From assembly GCA_966211765.1 (NCBI GenBank), contig CBIHOV010000014.1, positions 1 to 64,000 on the forward strand: a DNA stretch of 64,000 bases, in the 5' to 3' direction. Within the stretch, counting starts at the first letter, position 1. Every line of letters begins with the position of its first letter. Of the stretch, positions 54,046 through 61,556 are shown one piece after another. The translations under genes were made by a program, and so were the position numbers. Under the pieces are notes generated by a model that searched no databases, had not been told where the DNA came from, and saw nothing but the letters and a program-made list of their open reading frames with translations. This DNA is from Paraflavitalea sp966211765. GTDB taxonomy: Bacteria > Bacteroidota > Bacteroidia > Chitinophagales > Chitinophagaceae.

Positions 54046-54474
54046 CTAAAGTTGGATCTTATCAAATACTTCCAGTTCGCTTTCCAGGGTCTTTGTCTTG
54101 TGGTATTCTTCCTGCCTACCTAAGAATTCCTCCACCTGTTTGATGGTGCTGGGATTTACAGACAAAGCGGCATAAGCCTCTTCCCATTGAAATGGATTGG
54201 CAACGAGCTTTGTTTCGTTGATCCATTCCGAAGCATCGGTGCGAATGCTTTTCACCACCTGCGAAAGATTTTGCGCCGGGTGCAATTGTATCAGGGTGTG
54301 CACGTGATCTTCCACGCCATTCACCGCCAGTACATTGATACCCTTTTCCCCGGCGCGTTTCTGCATATGGGAAAACAAGATGGTACGAATGGGCTTTGTA
54401 AGCAAAGGCTCACGGTTTTGCACGCTCCAGATAATATGGACAAACAGATAAACTTTATTCTGGTTATTTATCAT
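54046..54474 (-). CDS. RAYT-like Y1/HUH transposase with Phe at the catalytic site
   Basis: A 142-residue protein of the REP-associated tyrosine transposase (Y1_Tnp) group. The HUH motif is intact as H57-V-H59 in VNGVEDHVHTLIQ, and the end matches the family: PFQWEEAYAALSVNPSTIKQVEEFLGRQEEYHK. In active members the helix reads V-x-x-Y-I-x-x-Q-x-x-H-H; here the Tyr is Phe117 (FLGRQ) and the first His of HH is Tyr124. This probably removes DNA-cleavage activity, although DNA or RNA binding could remain. It lies between the DAHP synthase and aroB genes with gaps of 40 and 11 bp, in the operon direction. Confidence 0.82.
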   Translation of the reverse strand: MINNQNKVYLFVHIIWSVQNREPLLTKPIRTILFSHMQKRAGEKGINVLAVNGVEDHVHTLIQLHPAQNLSQVVKSIRTDASEWINETKLVANPFQWEEAYAALSVNPSTIKQVEEFLGRQEEYHKTKTLESELEVFDKIQL

Positions 54475-54514
54475 GCGTATATATTATTGCTGAGCGACCA
54501 CCAACAATACCATC

Positions 54515-55606
54515 CTAAGAATTCATGATCTTATTCTGGTGGTTGATACTTTCCATGTGCACTGCGTCAAAATATTTGGTAATAAATTCTTTGGAGAGGC
54601 CCAGTTTGTCGCCTTTCTTAAAGGCCCTGTCCAGGATCTCATTCCAGCGGTTGGTTTGCAGGATCGTGATATCGTTGTTCTTCTTGTATTCACCGATCTT
54701 TTCTGCAACCTTCATACGCTGGCCAATGATCTGCATCAGTTCATCATCGAGGTGATTGATCTGCTGACGCAGTTTTTCGAGAGCCATATGAAATTCTTCG
54801 GAGCTGCTGTCTTCTTTACGCCATACGATCTCACCCAACATTTCTGACAAGCGCTCCGGTGTTATTTGCTGTTTGGCATCACTCCAGGCATTGTCCGGAT
54901 CAATATGGCTTTCAATGATCAGACCATCAAAGTCGAGGTCAATGGCTTTCTGCGCTACATCCATCAGGATATCACGACGGCCACAAATATGAGAAGGATC
55001 ATTGATCATCATCATACCAGGGTTGCGCCTTTTCATTTCAATAGCCAGGTGCCACATGGGGGCATTGCGGTATTCTGTATTGCCGTAAGCGCTGAAGCCA
55101 CGGTGTATCAATCCAATTTGTTTGATGCCGGCTTTGGCTACCCTTTCCACAGCTCCGATCCACAGTTCCAGGTCGGGATTGATCGGGTTCTTGATCAATA
55201 CGGGAACATCCACACCGCGCAGCGCATCGGCTACTTCCTGTACGCTGAACGGGTTGACTGTAGTACGGGCGCCGATCCACAATACATCCACATCGAAGTG
55301 AAGTGCATCTTCTACCTGCTTGCCGGTCGCTACTTCTATGGTAATGGGTAAGCCGGTAGCTTTTTTCGCCTGTTGCATCCAGGGCAGGCCTTTGGTGCCA
55401 ATGCCTTCAAAGCTGCCTGGTCTTGTACGGGGTTTCCAGATACCTGCACGCAGGAGGTCTACCTTGCCGGTAGCAGCCAGTCTTTGGGCTGTTTCCATTA
55501 CCTGCTCTTCTGTTTCCGCACTGCAGGGTCCTGATATGATTAAAGGACGTTTATTCCACTTGCTTTGCACAAGTTCTTTCATGTTCTTGGTGTCGATTGC
55601 TTGCAT
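54515..55606 (-). CDS. Bifunctional DAHP synthase / chorismate mutase
   Basis: A 363-residue fusion. Residues 1-260 form a type Ibeta DAHP synthase: LIISGPCSAETEEQVMETAQRLA, LRAGIWKPRTRPGSFEGIGTKGL, TIEVATGKQVEDALHFDVDVLWIGARTTVNPFSVQEVAD, VLIKNPINPDLELWIGAVERV, IGLIHRGFSAYGNTEYRN, NDPSHICGRRDI and GLIIESHIDPDNAWSDAKQQITPERL. Residues 270-363 are an AroQ-type chorismate mutase (EKLRQQINHLDDELMQIIGQRMKVAEKIGEYKKNNDITI). The first enzyme starts the pathway from PEP and erythrose 4-phosphate; the second makes prephenate. The fusion allows feedback through the mutase domain. Confidence 0.94.
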   Translation of the reverse strand: MQAIDTKNMKELVQSKWNKRPLIISGPCSAETEEQVMETAQRLAATGKVDLLRAGIWKPRTRPGSFEGIGTKGLPWMQQAKKATGLPITIEVATGKQVEDALHFDVDVLWIGARTTVNPFSVQEVADALRGVDVPVLIKNPINPDLELWIGAVERVAKAGIKQIGLIHRGFSAYGNTEYRNAPMWHLAIEMKRRNPGMMMINDPSHICGRRDILMDVAQKAIDLDFDGLIIESHIDPDNAWSDAKQQITPERLSEMLGEIVWRKEDSSSEEFHMALEKLRQQINHLDDELMQIIGQRMKVAEKIGEYKKNNDITILQTNRWNEILDRAFKKGDKLGLSKEFITKYFDAVHMESINHQNKIMNS

Positions 55607-55737
55607 ATGTTAAGTTGATATGTTACTTATTTATTTACAGATTGTCCGTTACAGATTGCCGGATCTTACTCCGGCGACAACAGGTTGATAGAAATCGTGC
55701 AGTTGACCAACCAGTAACCTGGACCTGCAAACAGTAA

Positions 55738-57450
55738 CTATCGCCTGCTATCAGCATCATTCATCCTGATCCTTCTTCCTTTGTAATTTTTCCCGTCGAT
55801 GGCCGCTATCATTTGTTTAGCTGCCCTTTTATCGATCTCGATCCAGCTGTTCATTTCCTTCATGTCAATCCTTCCCAGCACTTCTTTGCGCAAATCGCTC
55901 ATATCAAGGATAAACTGTAAGAAACTCGCTTTGTAAAAACCATCTTTGGTACCCAGGTTCACAAACAGCCGGGCGAAATCTCCGCCGCCATTACCGCCTG
56001 CACCTACACCTGCCCCTGCACTTCCAAACTGCCTTCCTCTGGTATCACGGCCTGGCATTCTTTCACGATCACCGCCTCTTCTGTCTACAGTAGCACCGCG
56101 CTCAAAACGTTCCCTGCGTTGTTCGTAAATATTCAGGTCTTCCGCATTTTCATAATACTTCAGGAACCTGTCGAACTCCATCGCTGCCACCCGCTTCAGT
56201 ACTTCTTCCTTGCTCACATCGGCAAACTTTTCTTCCAGCATCGGCACATAGCTTTCATAATCGCCATGGCTGATATCGGCCTGTAACAACTTTTCCATGA
56301 AGTGGAAGAACTGTTTGCGGCAAACATCCTTACCACCGGGAATATCCATCTTATGAAAAGGCACCTGTACAATGCCCTGGATATGCTTCATCTTACCCAT
56401 CTCACGAATGTGGATGATGGACATACATACACCGGTATTACCGGCCCGGCCTGTACGACCGCTTCTATGTGTGTACACTTCCACATCATCGGGCAACTCG
56501 TAGTTGATCACGTGCGTGATACCTGCTACGTCGATACCCCTGGCTGCCACATCCGTAGCTATTAAGAGCTGTAAGGTCTTATCCCTGAACTCGCCCATCA
56601 CTTTATCACGTTGCTGCTGTGTCAGGTCGCCATGCAAAGCATCAATATCATATCCTTCTCTCGTAAGCTTCTCAGCTATGTCCTGCGCGTCGGCCTTGGT
56701 ACGGGTAAAAATGATGCCATAAATACCCGGGTTAAAATCTATCAACCTTTTCAGTGTCTGGTACCGGTGTTGCGCACTGGTAACATAATACTGGTGGTCA
56801 ATACTTTTATTGGCCGTATTGGTCTTACCTACCGTGATCTCCATGGGCTCTTTCAGGTACTTCTTGCTGATCCGGCGTATTTCCGGAGGCATGGTAGCAC
56901 TGAATAACCAGGTGCTTTGACGGTTGGGCGTATTCTGCAGGATGAACTCAATATCATCCTTAAAACCCATGTTCAGCATTTCATCCGCCTCGTCAAGAAC
57001 TACATATTTAATTTGTTCTAAATTGATCGCTTTGCGCTCAATAAGATCAATTAAACGGCCGGGAGTTGCTACCACAATCTGTACGCCTCTTTTCAGGTCC
57101 CGTATCTGCTGACCGATCGATGTACCGCCGTAAACAGCCACTACATGCATACCGGTCTGGAATTTCTTAAAAAGCTCCATTTCACTCACAATCTGGAGAC
57201 AAAGCTCTCTCGTAGGGCACACGATCAATGCTTGTGGGAACTTTTGTCCCTCATCGATCAGGTGCAACAGGGGCAGGCCAAAGGCCGCTGTTTTCCCGGT
57301 ACCAGTCTGCGCCAGACCTACCAGGTCCTTGGTTCCACTCAAAAGAACAGGAATAGCCTTTTCCTGTATAGGTGTTGGGTTTTTATAGCCTAATGCGTCG
57401 GTAGCCTGTACCAATTTCGCATCCAAACCCAACTCAGCGAAAGTCATCAT
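55738..57450 (-). CDS. DEAD-box ATP-dependent RNA helicase with DbpA-type RNA-binding domain
   Basis: A 570-residue RNA helicase, start 57450 or 57447. All motifs are clear: Q motif (NPTPIQEKAIPVLL), I AQTGTGKTAAFGLP, Ia PTRELCLQI, Ib TPGRLID, II DEADEMLNMGF, III SATMP, IV GIIFTRTKADAQDIAEKL, V ATDVAARGIDV and VI HRSGRTGRAG. A flexible Arg/Gly-rich linker (residues 430-490) precedes a DbpA RNA-binding domain (FARLFVNLGTKDGFYKASFLQFILDMS ... GRRIRMNDADSRR). Such proteins act in ribosome assembly or RNA unwinding in the cold. It is embedded in the aromatic amino acid operon between tyrA and the DAHP synthase gene. Confidence 0.95.
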   Translation of the reverse strand: MMTFAELGLDAKLVQATDALGYKNPTPIQEKAIPVLLSGTKDLVGLAQTGTGKTAAFGLPLLHLIDEGQKFPQALIVCPTRELCLQIVSEMELFKKFQTGMHVVAVYGGTSIGQQIRDLKRGVQIVVATPGRLIDLIERKAINLEQIKYVVLDEADEMLNMGFKDDIEFILQNTPNRQSTWLFSATMPPEIRRISKKYLKEPMEITVGKTNTANKSIDHQYYVTSAQHRYQTLKRLIDFNPGIYGIIFTRTKADAQDIAEKLTREGYDIDALHGDLTQQQRDKVMGEFRDKTLQLLIATDVAARGIDVAGITHVINYELPDDVEVYTHRSGRTGRAGNTGVCMSIIHIREMGKMKHIQGIVQVPFHKMDIPGGKDVCRKQFFHFMEKLLQADISHGDYESYVPMLEEKFADVSKEEVLKRVAAMEFDRFLKYYENAEDLNIYEQRRERFERGATVDRRGGDRERMPGRDTRGRQFGSAGAGVGAGGNGGGDFARLFVNLGTKDGFYKASFLQFILDMSDLRKEVLGRIDMKEMNSWIEIDKRAAKQMIAAIDGKNYKGRRIRMNDADSRR

Positions 57451-57563
57451 AACAATTAAAATTTGCGCAAAGGTACTACTATTGCCCGCCTTAGCCTAAT
57501 CCATTCATTCTGATGCCCCAGTAACGTGTCATAACCATTTTTTATCACCTCTAAATGATTGAA

Positions 57564-58412
57564 TTACTTTATGATCCGTTTTATCTTATTAGCATTTTCT
57601 ATCAACTCCTGCAGGTACTCATAGTTCTCTTTTTCCAGGCAGGCCTTGAATTTCCTGAGCTGGCTAATATGTTCATTCAGCACATCCAGCACATTTTCAC
57701 GGTTTTGCATGAAGATGGGCACCCACATTGCAGGATTACTCTTCGCCAACCTTACTGTACTTTCAAAACCGCCACCTGCCAGCTCGAAAATGGTGTTTTC
57801 TTCCCTTTCTTTCTCCAAAACGGTATTCGCCAGCGCAAAAGAGGTAATATGTGAAATATGGCTAATATAAGCAGCATGGGTATCATGACTGTCTGCATCC
57901 ATGTAGATCATGTGCATGCCCAATTCACGGTATACCTGTTCTATCTTTTCTACGGCCACCGGATCGCTTTTCTCTTTTTCACAGATCACACAGGCCCTGC
58001 CCACAAAGGCATCCCTTACTGCCGCCTCGGGGCCGCTGTATTCCGTACCCCACATGGGGTGCGTGGCTACAAATTGCCGGCGCATGGGGTGGTCGTTCAG
58101 GGATTTGCACAGCACATGTTTAGTGGACCCTGCATCCGCCACGATCTGCTTGTCTGTTACCAGGTCCATTATCTGTTTCATGACCGGGATGGTCACATCC
58201 ACCGGGATGGCCACATATATCAGATCACTTTGCGGGATAGCTTCTTCCAGTGGCAGGGCCTCATCAATGAGCCCCAGGTCAAGGGCCTTTTGTGCACTGG
58301 CGGCAGTGCGGCTTACGCCAATCACTTTTTTGGCCAGTCCTTTTTCTTTCAACGCCAGGCTGAAAGAACCGCTGATCAAACCTACGCCGACGATGGTAAC
58401 CGTGTTGAACAT
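57564..58412 (-). CDS. tyrA: Prephenate dehydrogenase
   Basis: A 282-residue NAD-binding enzyme that decarboxylates and oxidises prephenate to 4-hydroxyphenylpyruvate, the committed step to tyrosine. The Rossmann motif is VTIVGVGLISGSFSLALKEKGL. The catalytic and specificity region is FVATHPMWGTEYSGPEAAVRDAF, and the dimer domain has MYMDADSHDTHAAYISHISHITSFALANTVL and ELAGGGFESTVRLAKSNP. It lacks a fused chorismate mutase, which is on the DAHP synthase instead, and shows no C-terminal ACT domain. It lies 3 bp after the aminotransferase gene. Confidence 0.93.
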   Translation of the reverse strand: MFNTVTIVGVGLISGSFSLALKEKGLAKKVIGVSRTAASAQKALDLGLIDEALPLEEAIPQSDLIYVAIPVDVTIPVMKQIMDLVTDKQIVADAGSTKHVLCKSLNDHPMRRQFVATHPMWGTEYSGPEAAVRDAFVGRACVICEKEKSDPVAVEKIEQVYRELGMHMIYMDADSHDTHAAYISHISHITSFALANTVLEKEREENTIFELAGGGFESTVRLAKSNPAMWVPIFMQNRENVLDVLNEHISQLRKFKACLEKENYEYLQELIENANKIKRIIK

Positions 58413-58415
58413 TTG

Positions 58416-59600
58416 CTATTTGTCTTTTACCTGTAGAAATAATTCATTTACCCGTTTGATGCTTTCGCTCAGCTTCTCTTCCGGACTGCATAAGCTCACC
58501 CGGATATATTGATCACCTGCACTACCAAATATGCCGCCCGGTGTGATGAATACATTGGCATTGTACAATATTTCATCGCTGAGGGCAAAGCCATTTTTGT
58601 AGCCTGCAGGGATCTTAGCCCATACAAACATACCGGCCTGACTTTTATCATACACACAGTTCAACAAGTCGAGCAATTCAAATACTTTCTTTCTTCTGGC
58701 TGTATATACTGCGTTCACACTATCATACCAGTCCTTTCCCAGTCCCAGGGCTTTGGCAGCAGCCAGTTGCAATGGCAGGAACATGCCACTGTCCATATTG
58801 CTTTTAAAGCGCAACACTTCATCGATCCGCTCTTTGGCGCCGCTCAAAGTGCCAATACGCCAGCCTGCCATGTTCTGCGATTTACTTAATGAGTTCAACT
58901 CGAGTGCTACCTCTTTGGCGCCTTCTACACTGAGTATACTCATGGGTCTATCATTGAGGATAAAACTGTATGGATTATCATGGCAGATCAAAATATTATG
59001 TCTCTTACCAAAAGCCACCAGCTTTTCAAACAAGGCCTTCTCCGGCAATCGCCCGGTAGGCATGTGCGGATAGTTCACCCACATCAATTTATAGCCCAGG
59101 GAAGAACCTACTATATTTTCCAGTTGATCAAAATCAGGGTACCAGTTGTTGTCTTCTTTCAGTTCGTAATCCACGCATTCTCCTCCTGCCAGTTTCACTG
59201 CACTTCTGTAGGTGGGATAACCGGGATTGGGCACCAGCACTTTATCCCCTTTGTTGAGGTAGGTCATGCAAATGTGCATGATGCCTTCCTTGCTACCGAG
59301 TAGGGGCAGTATCTCCGTATCGGGGTTGAGTGTTACACCGTACCATTTGGTATACCAGTCGGCCACGGCTTTGCGTAGTACTGGTGATCCTTTATAGCTT
59401 TGATAAGCATGAACATTGGGCTTTGCAGCTTCTTCCTGCAAGGTTTTGATCACCTCCGGGTGTGGTGGCAGATCGGGGCTGCCGATGCCCAGGTTGATGA
59501 TCTGCTTGCCCTGCTTGTTCAGTTCATCTATCTCCCGTAGTTTTTGTGAGAAATAGTATTCGCCAATGCCGTCTAATCGTTTTGATGTAGCTATGTTCAT
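58416..59600 (-). CDS. PLP-dependent class I/II aminotransferase (aromatic operon)
   Basis: A 394-residue fold type I aminotransferase. Substrate loop LGIGSPDLPPHPEV, YQSYKGSPVLRKAVADWY, GSKEGIMHICMTYLNKGDKVLVPNPGYPTY, the NYPHMPTGRLP block (in place of NYPNNPTG) and the PLP Lys in LNSLSKSQNMAGWRIG are seen, with the phosphate-binding Arg near FLPLQLAAAKALG. In the operon with pheA and tyrA it is expected to convert phenylpyruvate and 4-hydroxyphenylpyruvate to Phe and Tyr, or to transaminate prephenate. Sequence resembles LL-diaminopimelate/aspartate aminotransferases, so its true donor is uncertain. Confidence 0.9.
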   Translation of the reverse strand: MNIATSKRLDGIGEYYFSQKLREIDELNKQGKQIINLGIGSPDLPPHPEVIKTLQEEAAKPNVHAYQSYKGSPVLRKAVADWYTKWYGVTLNPDTEILPLLGSKEGIMHICMTYLNKGDKVLVPNPGYPTYRSAVKLAGGECVDYELKEDNNWYPDFDQLENIVGSSLGYKLMWVNYPHMPTGRLPEKALFEKLVAFGKRHNILICHDNPYSFILNDRPMSILSVEGAKEVALELNSLSKSQNMAGWRIGTLSGAKERIDEVLRFKSNMDSGMFLPLQLAAAKALGLGKDWYDSVNAVYTARRKKVFELLDLLNCVYDKSQAGMFVWAKIPAGYKNGFALSDEILYNANVFITPGGIFGSAGDQYIRVSLCSPEEKLSESIKRVNELFLQVKDK

Positions 59601-59605
59601 AAAGC

Positions 59606-60490
59606 TTATTTGCCGTTTTTATATACGCCGTAGATCTTCAGCTCTGCTGTGATCGGTTTAATCTGTTCAATTACTGTATGGAATTGGGCCAATGCATCAA
59701 ATTCCATATCTGCATGAAAGCTGTATTCCCAATCGCTACCGGGAATGGGGAAGCTTTGCAGTTTACTGAGGTTGATGCCACCGTCTGCAATTTTCGACAG
59801 TACCCTGGCCAGGCTTCCCCGGGAATGGTCTGTATGAAAATTCACGGATGCTTTATTCGCATCAGCTACCGGTTGTGCCACACCTTCGGGCTGTAATACC
59901 AGGAACCGTGTATAATTACTTTTCATGGTATGGATATTGGGCGCCAGCACTTCCAGTTCAAAGAGATCTGCCGCCAGCTTACTGGCAATGGCAGCTGTAT
60001 GCTTGCTTCTGTGCTGGTGCAGGTGTTTGGCGCTAAGCGCTGTATCTTCTGTTTCTACCAACTTCCAATCATATTTATCGAGGAACTCAAGGCATTGCTG
60101 GATGGCCATGTGGTGTGAATGCACCTCACGGATATCTTCCAGTTTTACACCGGGGTTGACCAGCAGTTGTTGCTTGATGGGAAGATAGATCTCTCCTATT
60201 ATGGTAAGGTTACTTTTCTTCAACAGGTTGTAGTTGGGAAGGATGCTGCCCGCTATCGAATTCTCGATGGCCATAACGCCTCCTTCACTCTCTTTTTTAT
60301 TGGCGGCAATTTTTACCACTTCCCGGAAGGTAGCGCAGGGAATAACTTCTACGGCTGCCCCGAAAAACTGCTGGGCTGCCACCTGGTGAAAACTGCCTTC
60401 GTAACCTTGTATCGATACGCGAAGGCCTTTACCTGTCGCCTTGGGAGAAGAACTGCTGTTCAGTGGGTCCAATTGTCGCTGTTGTTCCAT
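59606..60490 (-). CDS. pheA: Prephenate dehydratase with ACT domain
   Basis: A 294-residue enzyme converting prephenate to phenylpyruvate. The dehydratase domain has RVSIQGYEGSFHQVAAQQFFG, CATFREVVKIAANKKESEGGVMAIENSIAGSILPNYNLL, the HSHHMAIQQCLEFLDKY segment and the allosteric NYTRFLVL. A C-terminal ACT domain (KASVNFHTDHSRGSLARVLSKIADGGINLSKLQSFPIPGSDWEYSFHADM) binds Phe for feedback inhibition. There is no N-terminal mutase domain. It is the first structural gene of the operon, directly downstream of a Phe/Tyr leader and terminator; its start ATG is at 60490. Confidence 0.95.
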   Translation of the reverse strand: MEQQRQLDPLNSSSSPKATGKGLRVSIQGYEGSFHQVAAQQFFGAAVEVIPCATFREVVKIAANKKESEGGVMAIENSIAGSILPNYNLLKKSNLTIIGEIYLPIKQQLLVNPGVKLEDIREVHSHHMAIQQCLEFLDKYDWKLVETEDTALSAKHLHQHRSKHTAAIASKLAADLFELEVLAPNIHTMKSNYTRFLVLQPEGVAQPVADANKASVNFHTDHSRGSLARVLSKIADGGINLSKLQSFPIPGSDWEYSFHADMEFDALAQFHTVIEQIKPITAELKIYGVYKNGK

Positions 60491-60535
60491 CGGTTGTTTT
60501 TAAAGCCTACTGTACTGATAGACAGTAGCAGAGGC

Positions 60536-60564
60536 AAAAAAAATCCCGGCCTTTTGGCCGGGAT
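60536..60564 (-). terminator. Attenuator terminator before pheA
   Basis: On the minus strand ATCCCGGCC (60564-60556), AAAA and GGCCGGGAT (60551-60543) form a 9-bp stem with a tetraloop, followed by seven more T down to 60536. It lies 22 bases after the stop codon of the leader ORF and about 45 bases before the pheA ATG. The left arm can instead pair with GGCCGGGA inside the leader ORF (60617-60610), so it is a switch rather than a simple terminator. Confidence 0.88.
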
Positions 60565-60585
60565 CCTTATGTTGATTTATTTATT

Positions 60586-60678
60586 CTATTTTATTGTCAA
60601 CAAAAGCACTCCCGGCCTACTTGTAAAGTAGAAGAAAAAATAAAAGTAAAAATAACGGTATGCTTTTGCCTTTAACAT
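60586..60678 (-). CDS. Phe/Tyr-rich leader peptide of the aromatic operon
   Basis: A 30-codon ORF: MLKAKAYRYFYFYFFFYF followed by TSRPGVLLLTIK and a TAG stop. Residues 7-18 contain five Tyr and six Phe of 12. The chance that random sequence would place such a run immediately before a terminator and pheA is small. It has the organisation of PheL-type leader peptides: when charged tRNA-Phe or tRNA-Tyr is scarce, the ribosome should stall in the aromatic codons, leaving GGCCGGGA at codons 21-23 (60617-60610) free to pair with the terminator arm. A small hairpin CTACTT/AAGTAG (60631-60626 and 60622-60617) lies at the end of the codon run and may serve as the alternative structure. Confidence 0.9.
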   Translation of the reverse strand: MLKAKAYRYFYFYFFFYFTSRPGVLLLTIK

Positions 60679-60683
60679 CGGAT

Positions 60684-60714
60684 CAAAAATAGTTAGTAAT
60701 CGCGAAAAACAAAA
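60684..60714 (-). promoter_or_regulatory. Bacteroidota-type promoter of the aromatic operon
   Basis: On the minus strand TTTTG (60714-60710), 18 bases, then TATTTTTG (60691-60684), a full match to TAnnTTTG. With G of the box at -7, transcription would start near 60677, at the leader ATG (60678) within two bases, so the leader peptide could be read from a leaderless message. Confidence 0.62.
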
Positions 60715-60781
60715 TTCTTTTTTTCCGGGCAATTTACGACGCCCAAAACTGCCTTTTCCAATAAAAACCCTCTCCCACTCG

Positions 60782-61345
60782 CTATTCCAGCCGTTTTTGT
60801 ATCTCTTCGTCAATCTTTTTAAACAGGTGAAAGGGTCTGTAGGTGCGCCAGTTTTCCAGTTGCATCAGCTCTACATAACGGTTTAGTTTGGCCCTTACAA
60901 AATCGTGTTGCGTCTGCTCGGGCATATTCAGGATCACCACCCACCCGTTCTCGTCTGTCACTTCATCAAACCATTCCTGGTAATAATCTTTGTCGCCGCT
61001 ATGGAAGTTCAGCACATTCTCGCCTATAAAAATGAATTTGGTAATACCCATGCTGAAGAACACATCTGTCACCTCCCGCTTCAGTTCCATAATATCATTC
61101 TCAATCGCATCATTCCACTCGCCAATCAACTCGATGATCACATAATGCTCATCATAATCTGCCATCAATACTTTCAGGTACAGGGTACGGGAGCCAAAGT
61201 CATCCCACTGGGGATGGATATAATAATTGTAGATAACCTGGGTATAGGTAAACTCCGAATACACCCTCCCAAAAAAGGGAGACCGTTCATCCTGCTCACT
61301 GGTATAAATGTGGCGCCAGTTATAAAATGGTTCAATCTCGTGCAT
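60782..61345 (-). CDS. Conserved cytoplasmic protein of unknown function
   Basis: A 187-residue acidic, aromatic-rich protein without signal peptide or membrane segment. Notable blocks: EPFYNWRHIYTSEQDERSPFFGRVYSEF, NYYIHPQWDDFGSRTLYLKVLMADYDEHYVIIELIGEW, KFIFIGENVLNFHSGDKDYYQEWFDEV and the helical end KIDEEIQKRLE. I do not recognise the family. It lies between the T9SS gene's terminator and the aromatic operon's promoter, so it is probably its own unit. Confidence 0.65.
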   Translation of the reverse strand: MHEIEPFYNWRHIYTSEQDERSPFFGRVYSEFTYTQVIYNYYIHPQWDDFGSRTLYLKVLMADYDEHYVIIELIGEWNDAIENDIMELKREVTDVFFSMGITKFIFIGENVLNFHSGDKDYYQEWFDEVTDENGWVVILNMPEQTQHDFVRAKLNRYVELMQLENWRTYRPFHLFKKIDEEIQKRLE

Positions 61346-61487
61346 GGTACAATTTACATTTTCCGGCAGGCGGTTTCCAAATATTTATGCCGGTTTTCAC
61401 GATTATTTGGATAAGGCGGGGGTGGTCTATTAAAATTACCGTGGCAAAATTAATATTAGTTGGCCGGAAAAGACAGGCTGCACACTA

Positions 61488-61521
61488 AAAAGTCCTTACA
61501 GGCCACCCTGTAAGGACTTTT
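61488..61521 (-). terminator. Strong intrinsic terminator after the 61557 gene
   Basis: AAAAGTCCTTACAGG (61488-61502), a 4-base loop and CCTGTAAGGACTTTT (61507-61521) are perfect 15-bp arms. On the minus strand a T-run follows. It ends the transcript of the T9SS gene upstream. Confidence 0.88.
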
Positions 61522-61556
61522 CCGGAAATCTATTCGTTCTTATTTTTTGATCATTA

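Noticed and set aside
60679..60813. Longer 75-residue frame including the Phe/Tyr leader
   Set aside because: Upstream codons overlap the hypothetical gene and the promoter; the ATG at 60678 gives a compact leader.
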